A stretch of 64,000 nucleotides of DNA from Myotis daubentonii. Lineage: Eukaryota > Chordata > Mammalia > Chiroptera > Vespertilionidae. Made by a program: the position numbers and the translations under genes. Shown here in pieces: positions 21,336 through 32,700 of this stretch. The first letter of the stretch is position 1, and every line of letters begins with the position of its first letter. Where the stretch lies: NCBI RefSeq assembly GCF_963259705.1, contig NC_081861.1, positions 64,151,623 to 64,215,622 of the forward strand, in the 5' to 3' direction. The notes beneath the pieces were generated by a model that did not search any database, had not been told where the DNA came from, and was given only the letters and a program-made list of their open reading frames with translations.

Positions 21336-22245
21336 TCCAGTAGAACGCTCAGGGTTCTTGCTCTGGAACATGATGCGTACCTTATACATTAAAATAATTA
21401 GACAGTGCCAAAAGAAACGAACCATGGGTTATACTTCTAAAGATATGAAATGAGTCAAAATTCCCATTCTTCCGGGAAGTCTCAATTAACTTTTTCCCTG
21501 ACGAAAGGCCAGGAAACCTGCCCGGGTTCATGTCCAGAACTCTGGGAGCTGACTGGTTACAGTAGTTTACGCGGATGCTCAGACTGTTCTGTGTGCTGCA
21601 TCATATTGAAGCTAAACGTATGCACTTCAGCGTTCTACTTCCAACAGTGCATGCTTGCTGCTTCCCTCTTTGCTCCCTGAATTTTCAAAATAATAATGAA
21701 TGGTTGTAAGTATGAATAAGATGTTTGTGAACAGCGCACTAAACCAGGGATGGGGAGACTAATACTCAGATCCTGGCTTTGCCACTAACTAGATGAATGG
21801 TTTAAGGCAAGCCACTTCCCTTCACGGGGCCCCATATTAACTTTGGAAAACAAGAGATTTAGATTCTTTATGTTCCCTTTTATCTCTAAATATCCGTGAT
21901 GTATTGTTTTAAGACTACCTTTACCAGACAATAACATTTATTATGAGGCACTATTTTTCAACCTCTTCAGAAAAATGTTTTCAATTTATTTACAGAATTA
22001 TAGCAGCCATTTTGAAGTCCCCTGTTCTTTTTTGTCATCTTGAGAAACAAATCAACATTGAAGTATGATAATATCCGTATTTTCTTTTAACTGGCAGCTG
22101 TTTAGCAGTGCAGTAATAAATAAGCTGACAGAATTTATTGACAAAAGAGAAGTTCATTGTTTGTATGAGTTAATCTTCTTACCTGTGATGCATTAATGTC
22201 CTTCAATAAAGATCATCCAGTTTTGTTGCCCCTCTTCGGAAGACA
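21336..22245. other. Mostly unassigned sequence
   Basis: No gene or young repeat. A MIR-like stretch may lie at 21735-21870 (TGGCTTTGCCACTAACTAGA). The AT-rich stretch 22000-22240 is simple-repeat-free and might be conserved non-coding DNA, but this cannot be judged without alignment. Confidence 0.35.
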
Positions 22246-22579
22246 GGTTTAAAATGTGTTCTAGACAATAGTTCTCATGTTTAATGAATTAGAATCAGAG
22301 GAATCTTTAGAACAACCCAGAGGGAATTTTTTAAAAAAAGGAAATCCCTGTTCTAAAGAAAGGGAGCTGTGACAGAGATGCCAGTTACTGTTACTCAATG
22401 TACAAATCCAAATAATTCATTTTTCTTTCTTACTTTTGTTTCCAGATCCCCTAAATTAGAGTGCCTCTGAAAGATACTGTTTATGCAAGCTGGCATTGGG
22501 AGGACCTAAAGTTAAGGATCTTTATGGTGATGAAGATAAAACAAGAGGAAGAAGTTCTATTTATATGGCTGAGTATTAT

Positions 22580-22690
22580 AGGTTCACTCATTCATTCATT
22601 CAGCCAGTCAGTCATTCAGTTAATCAGTCAGTCAGTCATTTTTCAAATATATCAAGTACATCTAAGTGCCAAGCACCTTGGTTTGACCTA
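22580..22690. repeat. CATT/CAGT tract with MIR-like flank
   Basis: TCATTCATTCATTCAGCCAG and CAGTCAGTCAGTC form a degenerate tetranucleotide tract. It is followed by AAGTGCCAAGCACC, resembling a MIR 'tgtgccaggcact' block. Confidence 0.5.
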
Positions 22691-23739
22691 CATACTGCTC
22701 CTATTAATAACATATTGTGTTTTCCTCTCTTTTAAAAATTCTGATATATATCAAGCTGTTAGAGAGGAATAGATAATAACTAAACAAACATTTTTGTACT
22801 TACCACTAAGTTTTACTGTTTTTCAATATTTCATTTAGATATTTAAAAAAATATTAGAGATACCTTTCCTGTTCCTGTTACCTTCACTTACCCCTTAAGG
22901 TGATCAACAACTTTCATTTGATATATTTTCATACATATGCATGTATCTATGCTAATTTATGAGATTGATTTGCATGTTTTAAAATTGTACATAAATTGCA
23001 TATAAATAGTGTCATTCTAACTATATCATTCTGCAACATAATTTTTTTTCTCAATCGTATGTTTTTGAGCTTAAATCCATATTGGTACAAATAGCTCTAT
23101 TTCTTGAATTTTAATTGCTACGTACTATTGCATTGTTTGAATATCCCACAGTTTGTCTTTTTTCTTATTGATGCCCTTTTACATTTGATTTTTTAATGTT
23201 TTTTGGGTGTTACAACTCTACAAGATAAAGAAAAAATATTGTAGGAGTATTCTTGCACAAATGTGTGAGTTTCTCTATAGTTGGATCAAAGGATATCTTC
23301 AAATTCACTAAATATTGCCAAATTACTGTCCAAATAATGTGCATACAGTTATTTCATTCCCATGTATGAGTGTTCCATCGCTACACATTTACCAACAAGT
23401 GGTGGCTTAAGGTTTACTTTGCTTCTTTGTTCTCTAAACATAAAATAGGGATTCTTGTTTCCTTGAATTTTTGATAAAAGTCACCTATTAAAATCATCAG
23501 AGTCTAGGTTAAATTTTTTGAGGGGAGATTTTTTTATTGCTGATTTAATTTATTTAATGGTTATTGATTTACTCAGGCTTTCTATTTTTCATTGATTAAT
23601 TTTGGTAAATGATATTTTCTAGGTAATTTTTCATTTCATTGAATGTTTTAAATTTATTGGTATAATAGTGTGTGTCATATTTCTTTATGATTGTTTAACT
23701 CTATTTTCTCTGTAGTTGATTTCCCTTTTTGGTTTCTAA

Positions 23740-24423
23740 TCCTATCTAATAAAAGACAAAAAAGGTAATTGATCATACCTTCGCTACACTTCCCATTAGC
23801 TAATCAGGGTGATATGCAAATTAACCACCAACCAAGATGGCGGCCAGCAGCCATGTAGCTGAAGCAAGCAGGAGGCTTGCTTGCTCCAGTGATGGAGGAA
23901 GTCAAGGTTCCCCGCCTGCCGCAGCCCGGCTCTGAGCTCTGAAAGCAACAAAGTTTCAATTATAGAAGCTAAACAAACCCCAGATACCTGCTTTCAGCAG
24001 GCCCTGGCCTCAGAGCTGGAGCCGGCTCTCAGCTCCAGTGAAGGCAACAAAGTTTCAATTATAGAAGGTAAATGAATCCCAGAATTAAAAAAAAAGAAAA
24101 AAGAAAAAAAGGAGAGGCTGGTAGCTTCAGTCGCCGGCCAGCTTGAAAATGGCCCTCAGCCCCTCACCGAGACTGGCCAGGCACCCAAGTGGGGACCCCC
24201 ACCCTAAAGGGGGTGTGGCCAGCCTGAAAACAGCCATAAGCCCTTCATCCAGGCTGTCCAGGCACCCCAGTGGGGACCCCCACCGTGAAGGGGGTGTGAC
24301 CAGCTGCAAACAGCCATCAGCCCCTCACCCAGGCTGACCAGGCACCCAAGCGGGACCCCTACCCTGATCTAGGACACTCTTCAGGGCAAACCAGCCGGCC
24401 CCCATCCGTGCTCCAGGCCTCTA
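23740..24423 (+). mobile_element. HeliBat, unit 1 of a composite pair
   Basis: 5' TCCTATCTAATAAAAGAC after host A (23739). Octamer ATGCAAAT at 23814-23821 and YY1-like AAGATGGCGGC at 23834-23844; the CCAAT box is mutated. The 3' end ..CCGTGCTCCAGGCCTCTA lacks the hairpin and is joined directly to unit 2, exactly as at 5192/5193. Internal phrase AGCCCCTCACC..GGCCAGGCACC repeats three times (24155-24350). Confidence 0.9.
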
Positions 24424-24887
24424 TCCTATATAGTAAAAGGGTAATATGCAAACTGACCCTAACAGCAGAAAGACTGGGAATGACTGGTCACTATGACACA
24501 CACTGACCACCAGGGGGCAGACACTCAATGCAGGAGCTTCCCCCTGGTGGTCAGTGCGCTAACACATGGGGGAGCTCTGCTCAGCCACAAGCCAGGCTGA
24601 TGGCTGCCAGTACAGTGGTGGTGGTGGGAGCCTCTCCTGCCTCCTCAGCAACACTAACAATGTCCGACTGCAGTTTAGGTCTGCTCCCCGCTGGCAAGTG
24701 GACATCCCCCGAGGGCTTCCAGGCTGCCAGAGGGATGTCTGATTGCCATCTTAGGCCCAATCCCCTGGGGAGCAGGCCTAAGCCAGCAGGTGGTCATCCC
24801 CCGAGGGGTCCCAGACTGCAAGAGGGCACAGGCCAGGCTGAGGGCCTCCCCACCAAGTGCACAAATTTTTGTGCACTGGGCCTCTAG
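24424..24887 (+). mobile_element. HeliBat, unit 2 of the pair
   Basis: 5' TCCTATATAGTAAAAGGG; 3' hairpin GTGCACAAATTTTTGTGCAC and CTAG at 24887, then host T. Carries GACCACCAGGGGGCAGAC.. blocks as in 18431-18770. Its body is unrelated to unit 2 at 5193-5922 although the joining point with unit 1 is the same. Confidence 0.93.
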
Positions 24888-25077
24888 TATGATTTATGAA
24901 TGAAATTTGTCCTCTTTGATTAATCTTGTTAAACTCTTTTATCAGTCTTTCTTTATTTTAAGAACCAGATTTTGGTTTTCTTAATTCTCTATATATTTTT
25001 TTTCTCTTCCACTAGCTATAAAAACTACTTTCATATCTCAGACTTCATTAGGATGAGCAGTTAGAAAACAGGGAGTT

Positions 25078-25298
25078 GCCGTAACCAGTTTGGCTCAGTG
25101 GATAGAGCATCGGCCTGCAGACTGAAAGGTCCCAGGTTCGATTCCGGTCAAGGGCATGTACCTTGGTTATGGGCACGTCCCCAGTAGGGGGTGTGCAGGA
25201 GGCAGCTGATTGATATTTCTTTCTCATTGATGTTTCTAACTCTCTATCTCTCATCTTGCCTCTCTGTAAAAAATCAATAAAATATATTTTTTTAAAAA
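25078..25298 (+). mobile_element. Ves SINE
   Basis: Head with TGGCTCAGTGG A box and perfect B box GGTTCGATTCC (25135-25145), tail with AATAAAATATATT. Duplication AGAAAACAGGGAGT on both sides (25063-25076 and 25299-25312). Nearly colinear with 220-442. Confidence 0.95.
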
Positions 25299-25364
25299 AG
25301 AAAACAGGGAGTCGTCAGTGTTTATACTCAAGCCTGTACAGTGTGCTGATTAAAAAGAAGGGGG

Positions 25365-25612
25365 GCCCTAGCCAATTTGGCTCAATGGATAGAGCATTGG
25401 CCTGGGGACTGAAGGGTCCTGGGTTCGATTCCAGTCAAGGGCACTTACCTAGGTTGCAGGCTCAATCCCTGGCCTTGGTCGGTTTGCGTGTGGGAGGCAA
25501 CCAATCAATGTGTCTCTCTCACATGGATGTTTCTCTCTCTCTCTGCCTCTCCCCCTCCCTTCCACTCTCTCTAAAAATCAATCGAAAAGTATCCTCAGGT
25601 GAAGATTAACAA
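25365..25612 (+). mobile_element. Ves SINE, second subfamily
   Basis: Head GCCCTAGCCAATTTGGCTCA, B box GGTTCGATTCC (25422-25432), and a distinct body (CCTTGGTCGGTTTGCGTGTG) ending GAAGATTAACAACAACAAAA. Same subfamily style as 55775-56014. Confidence 0.93.
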
Positions 25613-25619
25613 CAACAAA

Positions 25620-25980
25620 AGGAGTAGTTGATCCAATTATGAGGATAATTGGTCTAAACATTGACAAATACAAGAATGGATAAAATATCATTTATTTTGT
25701 CAATATAGTGAAGAGGTCCATGTCTCCGCTTCCCAACAGGAATTAATATAAAGTCAGTTTAGATTGAGATAACATCCTAATCTTGCATAGGAGGTAATTC
25801 TGAACTGTCCCTTAGCTAGACATAAGGGGAAAAACAATAACCTGTAGAAGGGCAGTCCTAATCTACAGCTAAGGAAACACCTGCACAATTATAACTCAAA
25901 ATATACAGCTGATGTGTGATTGAAACATAGGCTTCCATTTCCCCCCAGTGATTTTATTTTTTTTTTCCCCCTTTTAAAAA
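25620..25980. other. Unassigned sequence
   Basis: Nothing recognised between the Ves SINE and the next L1 except a T/C-rich run at 25935-25975. Confidence 0.35.
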
Positions 25981-27230
25981 GGATTTGTCTCTTTTAGGAT
26001 CTTCCTCCCTTTGGAATGGCCTCAACAGTTGATTACTTTGATTAGTATTTTTATCTTAAAAATAAGTCGTCCAAACCATCAACATGGGTTGTATTGCTTT
26101 TTATTTTGATATTTTTAAATTTCTTTCAGCAATGTTTTGTAGTTTTCAGTGTATAACTCTTCCGCGCCCTTGATTAATTTTATTTTAAAATGTTTTATTC
26201 ATTTGATTCTATTGTAAATTATAAAAATATTATTTTTCAGGTTTTTTTATTGTTAGTATAAGAAATGCAATTGATATTTGTTTTTTGATTTTGTAACTTG
26301 TAACTGCTGAATTTTTAAATTAGTTCTAATAGGTGCATGTGTGTGTGCATGTTTGTGCATGTGTGTGCATAATCTTTAGGGATTTTTTACATGTAAGAGC
26401 ATGTCATCTGCAAAGAGAGACAATCTTCCTTTTTTTCTTTCCAATATGAATGACTTTCATTTCTTTTCTTGCCTAATTGCTATGGCTAGAAGATTCATCA
26501 CTATGTTGAACAGAAATGGGAAAAGTGGTCATCTTTGTCTTGCTCCTGATTTTAGAGGAAAAGTTTTCTGTCTTTCAACTTTGAATATTATCATAGTGGT
26601 GAGTTCTTAATATGTGGCCTTTTTCATGTTGAGGAAGTTATATTTCTAATTTATTGGCTTTTAAAAAATCAGAAATGGGTATTGTATTCTGTTAAATGAT
26701 TTTTCTGCATCAATTGAGATAATAATATGATTCTTTTTTAATTTAAATTCTTTATTGTTTAAAATATTACATATGTCTCCTTTCCCCTCATTGACCTCTC
26801 CCCAGCCACTCCCACCCCCAGCAAATGCCCTCACCCCCCTAGTGTCTGTGTCCATTGGTTATACTTATATGCAGTCATACAAGTCCGTTGGTTGATCTCT
26901 TACATACCCACCCTCCCCTGCCTTATCTCTGAGATTTGACAGTCTGTTCAGTGCTTCTGTGTCTCTGGATCTATTTCTGTTCATTATATTCCACAAATGA
27001 GTGAGATCATGTGATATTTATCTATCTCCAACTGGCTTATTTCACTTAGCATAATGCTCTCCAGGCCCATCGATGCTGTTGCGAATGGTAAGAGTTCTTT
27101 CTTTTTTACAGCGGTGTAGTATTCCATTGTGTAGATGTACCACAGTTTTCTAATCCATTCATCTACTGATGGACACTTAGGTAGTTTCCAAATCTTAGCT
27201 GTTGTAAATTGTGCTGCTATGAACATAGGG

Positions 27231-27340
27231 CAATTTTTTTGAAGGTTTTAAATTTATTGAAGGTTTTAAATTTAAAACCATCAGCCATAAGCCCCTCATC
27301 CAGGCTGGCCAGGCACCCTAGTGGTGTGACCAGCTGCAAT
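27231..27340. other. Chimeric filler inside the L1
   Basis: Compared with the L1 at 57291-58996, 110 extra bases sit between GAACATAGGG and CATATATCC. They consist of a short tandem duplication (GAAGGTTTTAAATTTA twice) and ~65 bases matching the HeliBat region 24235-24300 (AGCCATAAGCCC..CATCCAGGCTGGCCAGGCACC..GTGTGACCAGCTGCAA). No HeliBat ends are present. Confidence 0.8.
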
Positions 27341-27692
27341 CATATATCCTTTCTGATTGGTGATTCTGATTTCTTGGGATATAGTCCTAAAAGTGAGATC
27401 ACTGGGTCAAATGGGAGTTCCATTTTTAACTTTTTGAGGAAACTCCAAACTGTTTTCCACAGTGGCTGCACCAGTCTGCATTCCCACCAGCAGTGCACAA
27501 AGGTTCCTTTTTCTCCACATCCTCTCCAGCACTTGTCGTTTGTTGATTTGTTGATGATAGCCAGTCTGACAGGTGTGAGATGGTACCTCATTGTCGTTTT
27601 GATTTGCATCTCTCGGATGATTAGTGACTTTGAGCATGTTTTCATATGTCTCTTGGCCTTCTCTATGTCCTCTTTCAAAAACGTCTATTTAG

Positions 27693-28504
27693 CCTTTCCC
27701 AGAGGGTCTGAGAATCTTCAGTGCCGGGCGCACACTGATGTCTGATGCTATTCCTCAGTGATTTTCAGCGCTTACAACAACTGGATTCCTGGTGGGTTCC
27801 CCCACCTTTACAACGACACACATGTTATTGAGTAAAGCTTTAGAAAATACATTTGACTTAACTAACTTTAGGTGAGAGTTACAGTTGAGAAGACCTGGCT
27901 GTGGTTCTTACTAGACGATGACAATTATTAAGTCCAGTGTTTCCTTACATCCTTAACTGGAAGGATTACTGCTGTGTTTTAGTTTTGCTTCATAACTAAA
28001 TAATGTTAACATTAAATTTTATCTCTTTATAAAATGTATAGGAACTTTATGTTACCCATAGAAAATTCTAGTTGAAAAACATATGAAAGCTAATGATAAA
28101 TTTAAGTTATATGAAAAATTTAAGTACACTCATCTGTTATGCATGATTCATTGAGAGGAAAAGCTGACAGTCTTCATGCTTGGATGTGTCCGTGTCAGGA
28201 TTGGCTGCACATTCTACTGCACAAGGTTATAATTTTTACCACTGCTGATTTTGGTTTTCACAAGAAATGTATTTCGACAGTCTTAACTGTTGTAGCAGGA
28301 TTACTCACTTTTGTTTCATTTCTCATTATCTTTGAAGCCAAAGAGAACGAAATGTTGAATTCAACAAATTTAACTGAGCTACTATGAATAAGGTGGTCCC
28401 TCAGATATCAGGGAAACAAATCCTGAGTTCTGGCGAGGGAGCTCATTGCTCTTCCGAACTTATGGGACTCAAAATGGGTCTTGGTCGGCACCGATGCACA
28501 GTTC
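27693..28504. other. Unidentified passenger sequence in HAL1 insertion
   Basis: Begins exactly after the left target duplication. No gene recognised. An 82-codon frame at 28139-28387 (+) contains a hydrophobic stretch (VLTVVAGLLTFVSFLIIF) but no other sign of a real gene. Confidence 0.5.
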
Positions 28505-28790
28505 AGTGGTCTTAAATACACAGTGTGCAACCACCAGCACAATCCATCATCATTGCTCTTTTCATCTTGGAAAACAAAACTCTGTACCCGTTAAACAGTA
28601 ACTCCCCATCCCCCTTATTCCCTGCAACCTATTCTTTTTCCTCTGTGATTTTGGCCACTCTAAGTACCTCATCTAAGTGGAATTATACAGCCTGTCGTCC
28701 ACCTGTGACTGGCTATTTCACTTAGCACAATGTCCTCAAGGTGCACCCCTTTTGTAGCACATGTCAGAAATTTCCTTTTTGAGACACAGC
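28505..28790 (-). mobile_element. Ancient L1 3' UTR fragment
   Basis: Plus-strand landmarks of a reversed L1M-type 3' UTR: TAAGTACCTCATCTAAGTGG (28661-28680) and GGCTATTTCACTTAGCACAA (28711-28730). It lies between the unidentified passenger and the HAL1 5' UTR, inside the same target duplication. Confidence 0.7.
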
Positions 28791-28915
28791 GGACTCTCAT
28801 AGCCAGTTAGCCTGGAGGTCAAATCACCCCCGGTATTGCCGACAACAATCAAGGCTTAACTACAACAAGACTGCGCACAAAGACCACTAGGGGGTGGACC
28901 AAGAAAGCATAAAAA

Positions 28916-29764
28916 ATGCGGAGACAAAGAAACAGGACAAAACTGTCAATGGAGGATATTGAGTTCAGAACCACACTTTTAAGGTCTCTTAAGAACTGTC
29001 TAGAAGCCGCCGATAAATGTAGTGAGATCCTCAAGAAATCTAATGAGACCCTCGATGTTATGATAAAGAACCAACTAGAAATTAAGCATACACGGACTGA
29101 AATAACGAATACTATACAGACTCCCAACAGCAGACCAGAGGAGTGAAAGAATTAAGGCAAAGATTTGAAATGCAAAGAAACAAAAAACACCCAACCAGAA
29201 AAGCAGAATGAAAAAAGAATCCGAAAATACAAAGATAGTGTAAGGAGCCTCTGGGACAGCTTCAAGCGTACCAACATCAGAATTATAGGGGTGCCAGAAG
29301 ATGAGAGAGAGCAAGATATTGAAAACCTATTTGAAGCAATAATGACAGAAAACTTCCCCCACCTGATGAAAGAAATAGACTTACAGGTCCAGGAAGCGCA
29401 GAGAACCCCAAACAAAAGGAATCCAAAGAGGACCACACCAAGACACATCATAATTAAAATGCCAAGAGCAAAAGACAAAGAGAGAATCTTAAAAGCAGCA
29501 AGAGAAAGAAACTCAGTTACCTACAAGGGAATACCCATACAACTGTCAGCTGATTTCTCAACAGTAACTATGCAGGCCAGAAGGGAATGGCAAGAAATAT
29601 TCAAAGTGATGAATACCAAGAACCTACAACCAAGATTACTTTATCCAGCAAAGCTATCATTCAGAACTGAAGGTCAGATAAAGAGCTTCACAGATAAGGA
29701 AAAGCTAAAGGAGTTCATCACCACCAAACCAGTATTATATGAAATGCTGAAAGGTATCCTTTAA
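28916..29764 (+). pseudogene. HAL1/L1 ORF1 (RNA-binding protein)
   Basis: 283 codons in a single frame, broken by two stops (TGA 29144, TAA 29153). N-terminus MRRQRNRTKLSMEDIEFR starts at the ATG 28916, followed by a coiled-coil-prone region. After the stops come the RRM-like core (SFKRTNIRIIGVPEDEREQD) and the C-terminal domain (VTYKGIPIQLSADFSTVTMQ, LQPRLLYPAKLSF). ORF1p binds L1 RNA as a trimeric chaperone. Length is a little under usual L1 ORF1p, suggesting loss in the coiled coil. No ORF2 follows its stop at 29762-29764. Confidence 0.9.
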
Positions 29765-32700
29765 GAAGAGGAAGAAGAAGAAAAAGGTAAAGATACAAAT
29801 TATGAACAACAAACATGCATCTATCAACAAGTGAATCTAAGAATCAAGTGAATAAATAATCTGGTGATCATAATAGAATCAGGGACATAGAAAGGGAATG
29901 GACTGACTATTCTTGGGGGGGGGGAAAGGGGTGTGGGAGATGCGGGAAGAGATTGGACAAAAATCGTGCACCTATGGATGAGGACAGTGGGTGGGGAGTG
30001 AGGGCGGAGGGTGGGGCGGGAACTGGGAGGAGGGGAGCTATGGGAGGAAAAAAGAGGAACAAATGTAATAATCTGAACAATAAAGATTTAATTAAAAAAA
30101 TGTCTATTTAGGTCCTTTGGCCATTTTTTTATTGGATTGTTTATCTTCCTTTTGTTAAGCTGTATGAGTTCCCTGTAAATGTTGGAGATTAAATCCTTAT
30201 CGGATATAACATTGGCAAATGTGTTCTCCCATGCAGTGGGCTTTCCTGTTGCTTTGTTGATGGTTTCTTTTGCTGTGCAAAAGCTTTTTATTTTGATGTA
30301 GTCCCATTTGTTTATCTTCTCCTTAGTTTCAATTGTCCTAGGAGCTGTATCAGTAAAGATATTGCTATGACATATGTCTGATATTTTGCTGCCTATGGAT
30401 TCTTCTAAGATTTTTATGGTTTCTCGTCTTATGTTTAAGTCCTTTATCCATTTTGAATTTATTTTTGTGTATGGTGTAAGTTGGTGGTCTAGTTTCATTT
30501 GTTTGCACGTATCTGACCAATTTTCCCAGCACCCTTTATTGAAGAGACTATCTTGACTCCATTGTATGTTCTTGCCTCCTTTGTCAAGTATTAATTGAAT
30601 ATAATGGCTTTGGTCAATTTCTGAGTTCTCTGTTACATTCCATTGGTCTATATGTCTGTTCTTGTGCAAGTACCAAGAAGTTTTGAGAACTGTGGCTTTG
30701 ATATCTGGTATTGTGATCCCTCTAACTTTGGTCTTCTTTCTCAGGATTTCTGCGGCTATTCAGGTTCTTTTTTTATTCCATATGAATTTTTGGAGAGTTT
30801 GTTCTAGGTCTGTGAAATATGTCATTGGTATTTTAATGGAGAGTGCATTGAATCTGTAGATTGCTTTTGGTAGTATGGATATTTTAATGATGTTGAATCT
30901 ACCAACACGTGAACACGGGATATTCTTTCTTTTTTTTTTATGTCTTCCTCTATCTCTTTTTTCAATGGCCTGTAGTTTTCTGAGTACGGGTCTTTTACCT
31001 TCTTAGTTAAGTTTATTCCTAGGTACCTTAATTTTTTTGTTGTTGAAATGGTAAATGGGATTTTTTTTTTTTTTTTAGTTTCTCTTTCTGTGGGTTAATT
31101 ATTGGTGTTTAAAAAACCATAGATTTCTGGGTGTTAATTTTGTATTTTGCTACATTGCCAAATTCATTTATTAGGTCTAGTAGTTTTTTGATGGATTCTT
31201 TAGGGTTTTTCTATGTACAATATCATGTCATCTGCGAATAATGACAGTTTTACTTCTTTCCCAATTTTGATGCCTTTTATTTCTTCTTCTTGTCCAATCG
31301 CTATGGCTAGCAATTCCAGTGCAATGTCGAACAGGAGTGGTGAACGTGGGCATCCCTGTCTTGTTCCTGTTCTTAGGGGAAATGGCTTTAGTTTTTGCCA
31401 ATTGAGTATAAGGTTGGCTGTAGGTTTGTCATATATGGCTTTTATTATGTTGAAGTATGATCCCTCTATTCCCACTTTGCTGAGAAAGGGTGTTGGACTT
31501 GTCAAATGCTTTCTCTGCATGAATTGATATGATTATGTGATTTCTGTCTCTCAATTTGTTTATGTGATGTATCACATTTATTTATTTGCAGATATTGTAC
31601 CAGCCTTGCATCCCCAGAATAAATCCCCCTTGGTCATGGTGTATGATCTTTCTAATGTAATACTGGATCTGATTTGCTAGAATTTTGTTGAGGATTTTAG
31701 CATCTATGTTCATCAGGGGTATTGGCCTGTCATTCTCTTTCTTTGTGGTGTCTTTATCTGGTTTTGGGATTAGGGTAATGCTGGCTTCATAGAAAGAACT
31801 TGGAAGTGTGCCTTCCTCTTGAATTTTTTGGAATAGTCTGAGGAGGATAGGGTTTAGTTCTTTGAATGTTTGGTATAACTCCCCCGTAAAGCCCTCTAGA
31901 TCAGGGCTTTTGTTTGCTGGCAGATTTTTTATTACTGCTTCATTTTATTGGTAGTTATTGGCCTATTCAGGTTTTTTTTTTTATATTTCCTGATTGAGTT
32001 TTGGAAGATTGTATGTTGCTAGAAATGTGTCCATTTCATCTAGGTTGTCCAATTTGTTGGAGTAGAGTTGTTCATAGTATTTTTTTATGATCCTTTGTAT
32101 GTCTGTGGGGTTGGTTGTTACTTTTCCTCTTTCATTTCTGATTTTGTTTACTGGGTCCTCTCTCTTTGTTTCTTGGTGAGCCTGGTTAGAGGTTCATCAA
32201 TCTTCTTTATCCTCTCAAACAACCAGCTCTTGGTTTTATTGATCTTTTGTATTTTTTTTGTCTCTATGTCATTTATTTCTGCTCTGATCTTTATTATTTC
32301 CTTTCTTCTGCTTACTCTGGGCTTTTATTGTTGTCTTTCTAATTCTTTATGTTGTAGGGCTAGATCATTTATTCCTTTTTTTTTTTTTTTTAGGTAGGCT
32401 TGTAGAGGTATGAACTTCCCTCTCAGGACTGCTTTCACTGTGTCCCATAGATTTTGGATTGTTGTGTTTTCACTGTCATTTGTTTCCAGGATGCTTTTTA
32501 TTTCTTCTTTGATCTCTTTGGTAATTCAATCATTGTTTAATAGTATACTATTTAGCCTCCAAGTGTTTGATTTTTTTCATTGTTTCTCTTATAATCGTTT
32601 TCTAATTTTATGCCATTGTGATCTGAGAAGATGCTTGACATGATTTCTATCTTCTTGAATTTGAAGAGACTTTGCCTGTGTTCCAATATATGGTCTATCT

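Larger units (their letters stand above)
22800..25062 (-). mobile_element. Old L1 (minus), split by HeliBats
   Basis: Plus-strand landmarks of a reversed L1: GTTGGATCAAAGGATATCTT (23280) in the 3' part, then the ORF2 linker region (TTTTCATTTCATTGAATGTT at 23627, and AAGAACCAGATTTTGGTTTT at 24960). Interrupted at 23740-24887 by two joined HeliBats. No frame survives. Confidence 0.7.
27693..30096 (+). mobile_element. HAL1 (half-L1) insertion with 5' passenger
   Basis: A single insertion flanked by ACGTCTATTTAG (27681-27692) and ATGTCTATTTAG (30100-30111), within the younger L1. Right part: L1-type 5' UTR end, ORF1 (28916-29764), then directly a 3' UTR with G-rich tract (29917-30050) and AACAATAAAGATTTAATTAA. 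ORF2 is absent. The 3' UTR does not match the other L1 3' UTRs here, which argues for a HAL1 lineage rather than a deleted L1. The left 1.1 kb (27693-28790) is not L1 5' UTR and looks like co-mobilised flank. Confidence 0.82.

Noticed and set aside
22000..22240. Candidate conserved non-coding element
   Set aside because: It looks repeat-free and ordered, but conservation cannot be seen in one sequence; kept only as a pointer within a broader finding.
28139..28387. 82-codon frame with a hydrophobic segment
   Set aside because: A single membrane-like stretch in AT-rich DNA is expected by chance; no homology or initiation context supports a gene.
32068..32397. 109-codon plus-strand frame rich in Phe/Ser
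   Set aside because: It is the antisense shadow of L1 ORF2 on the minus strand.
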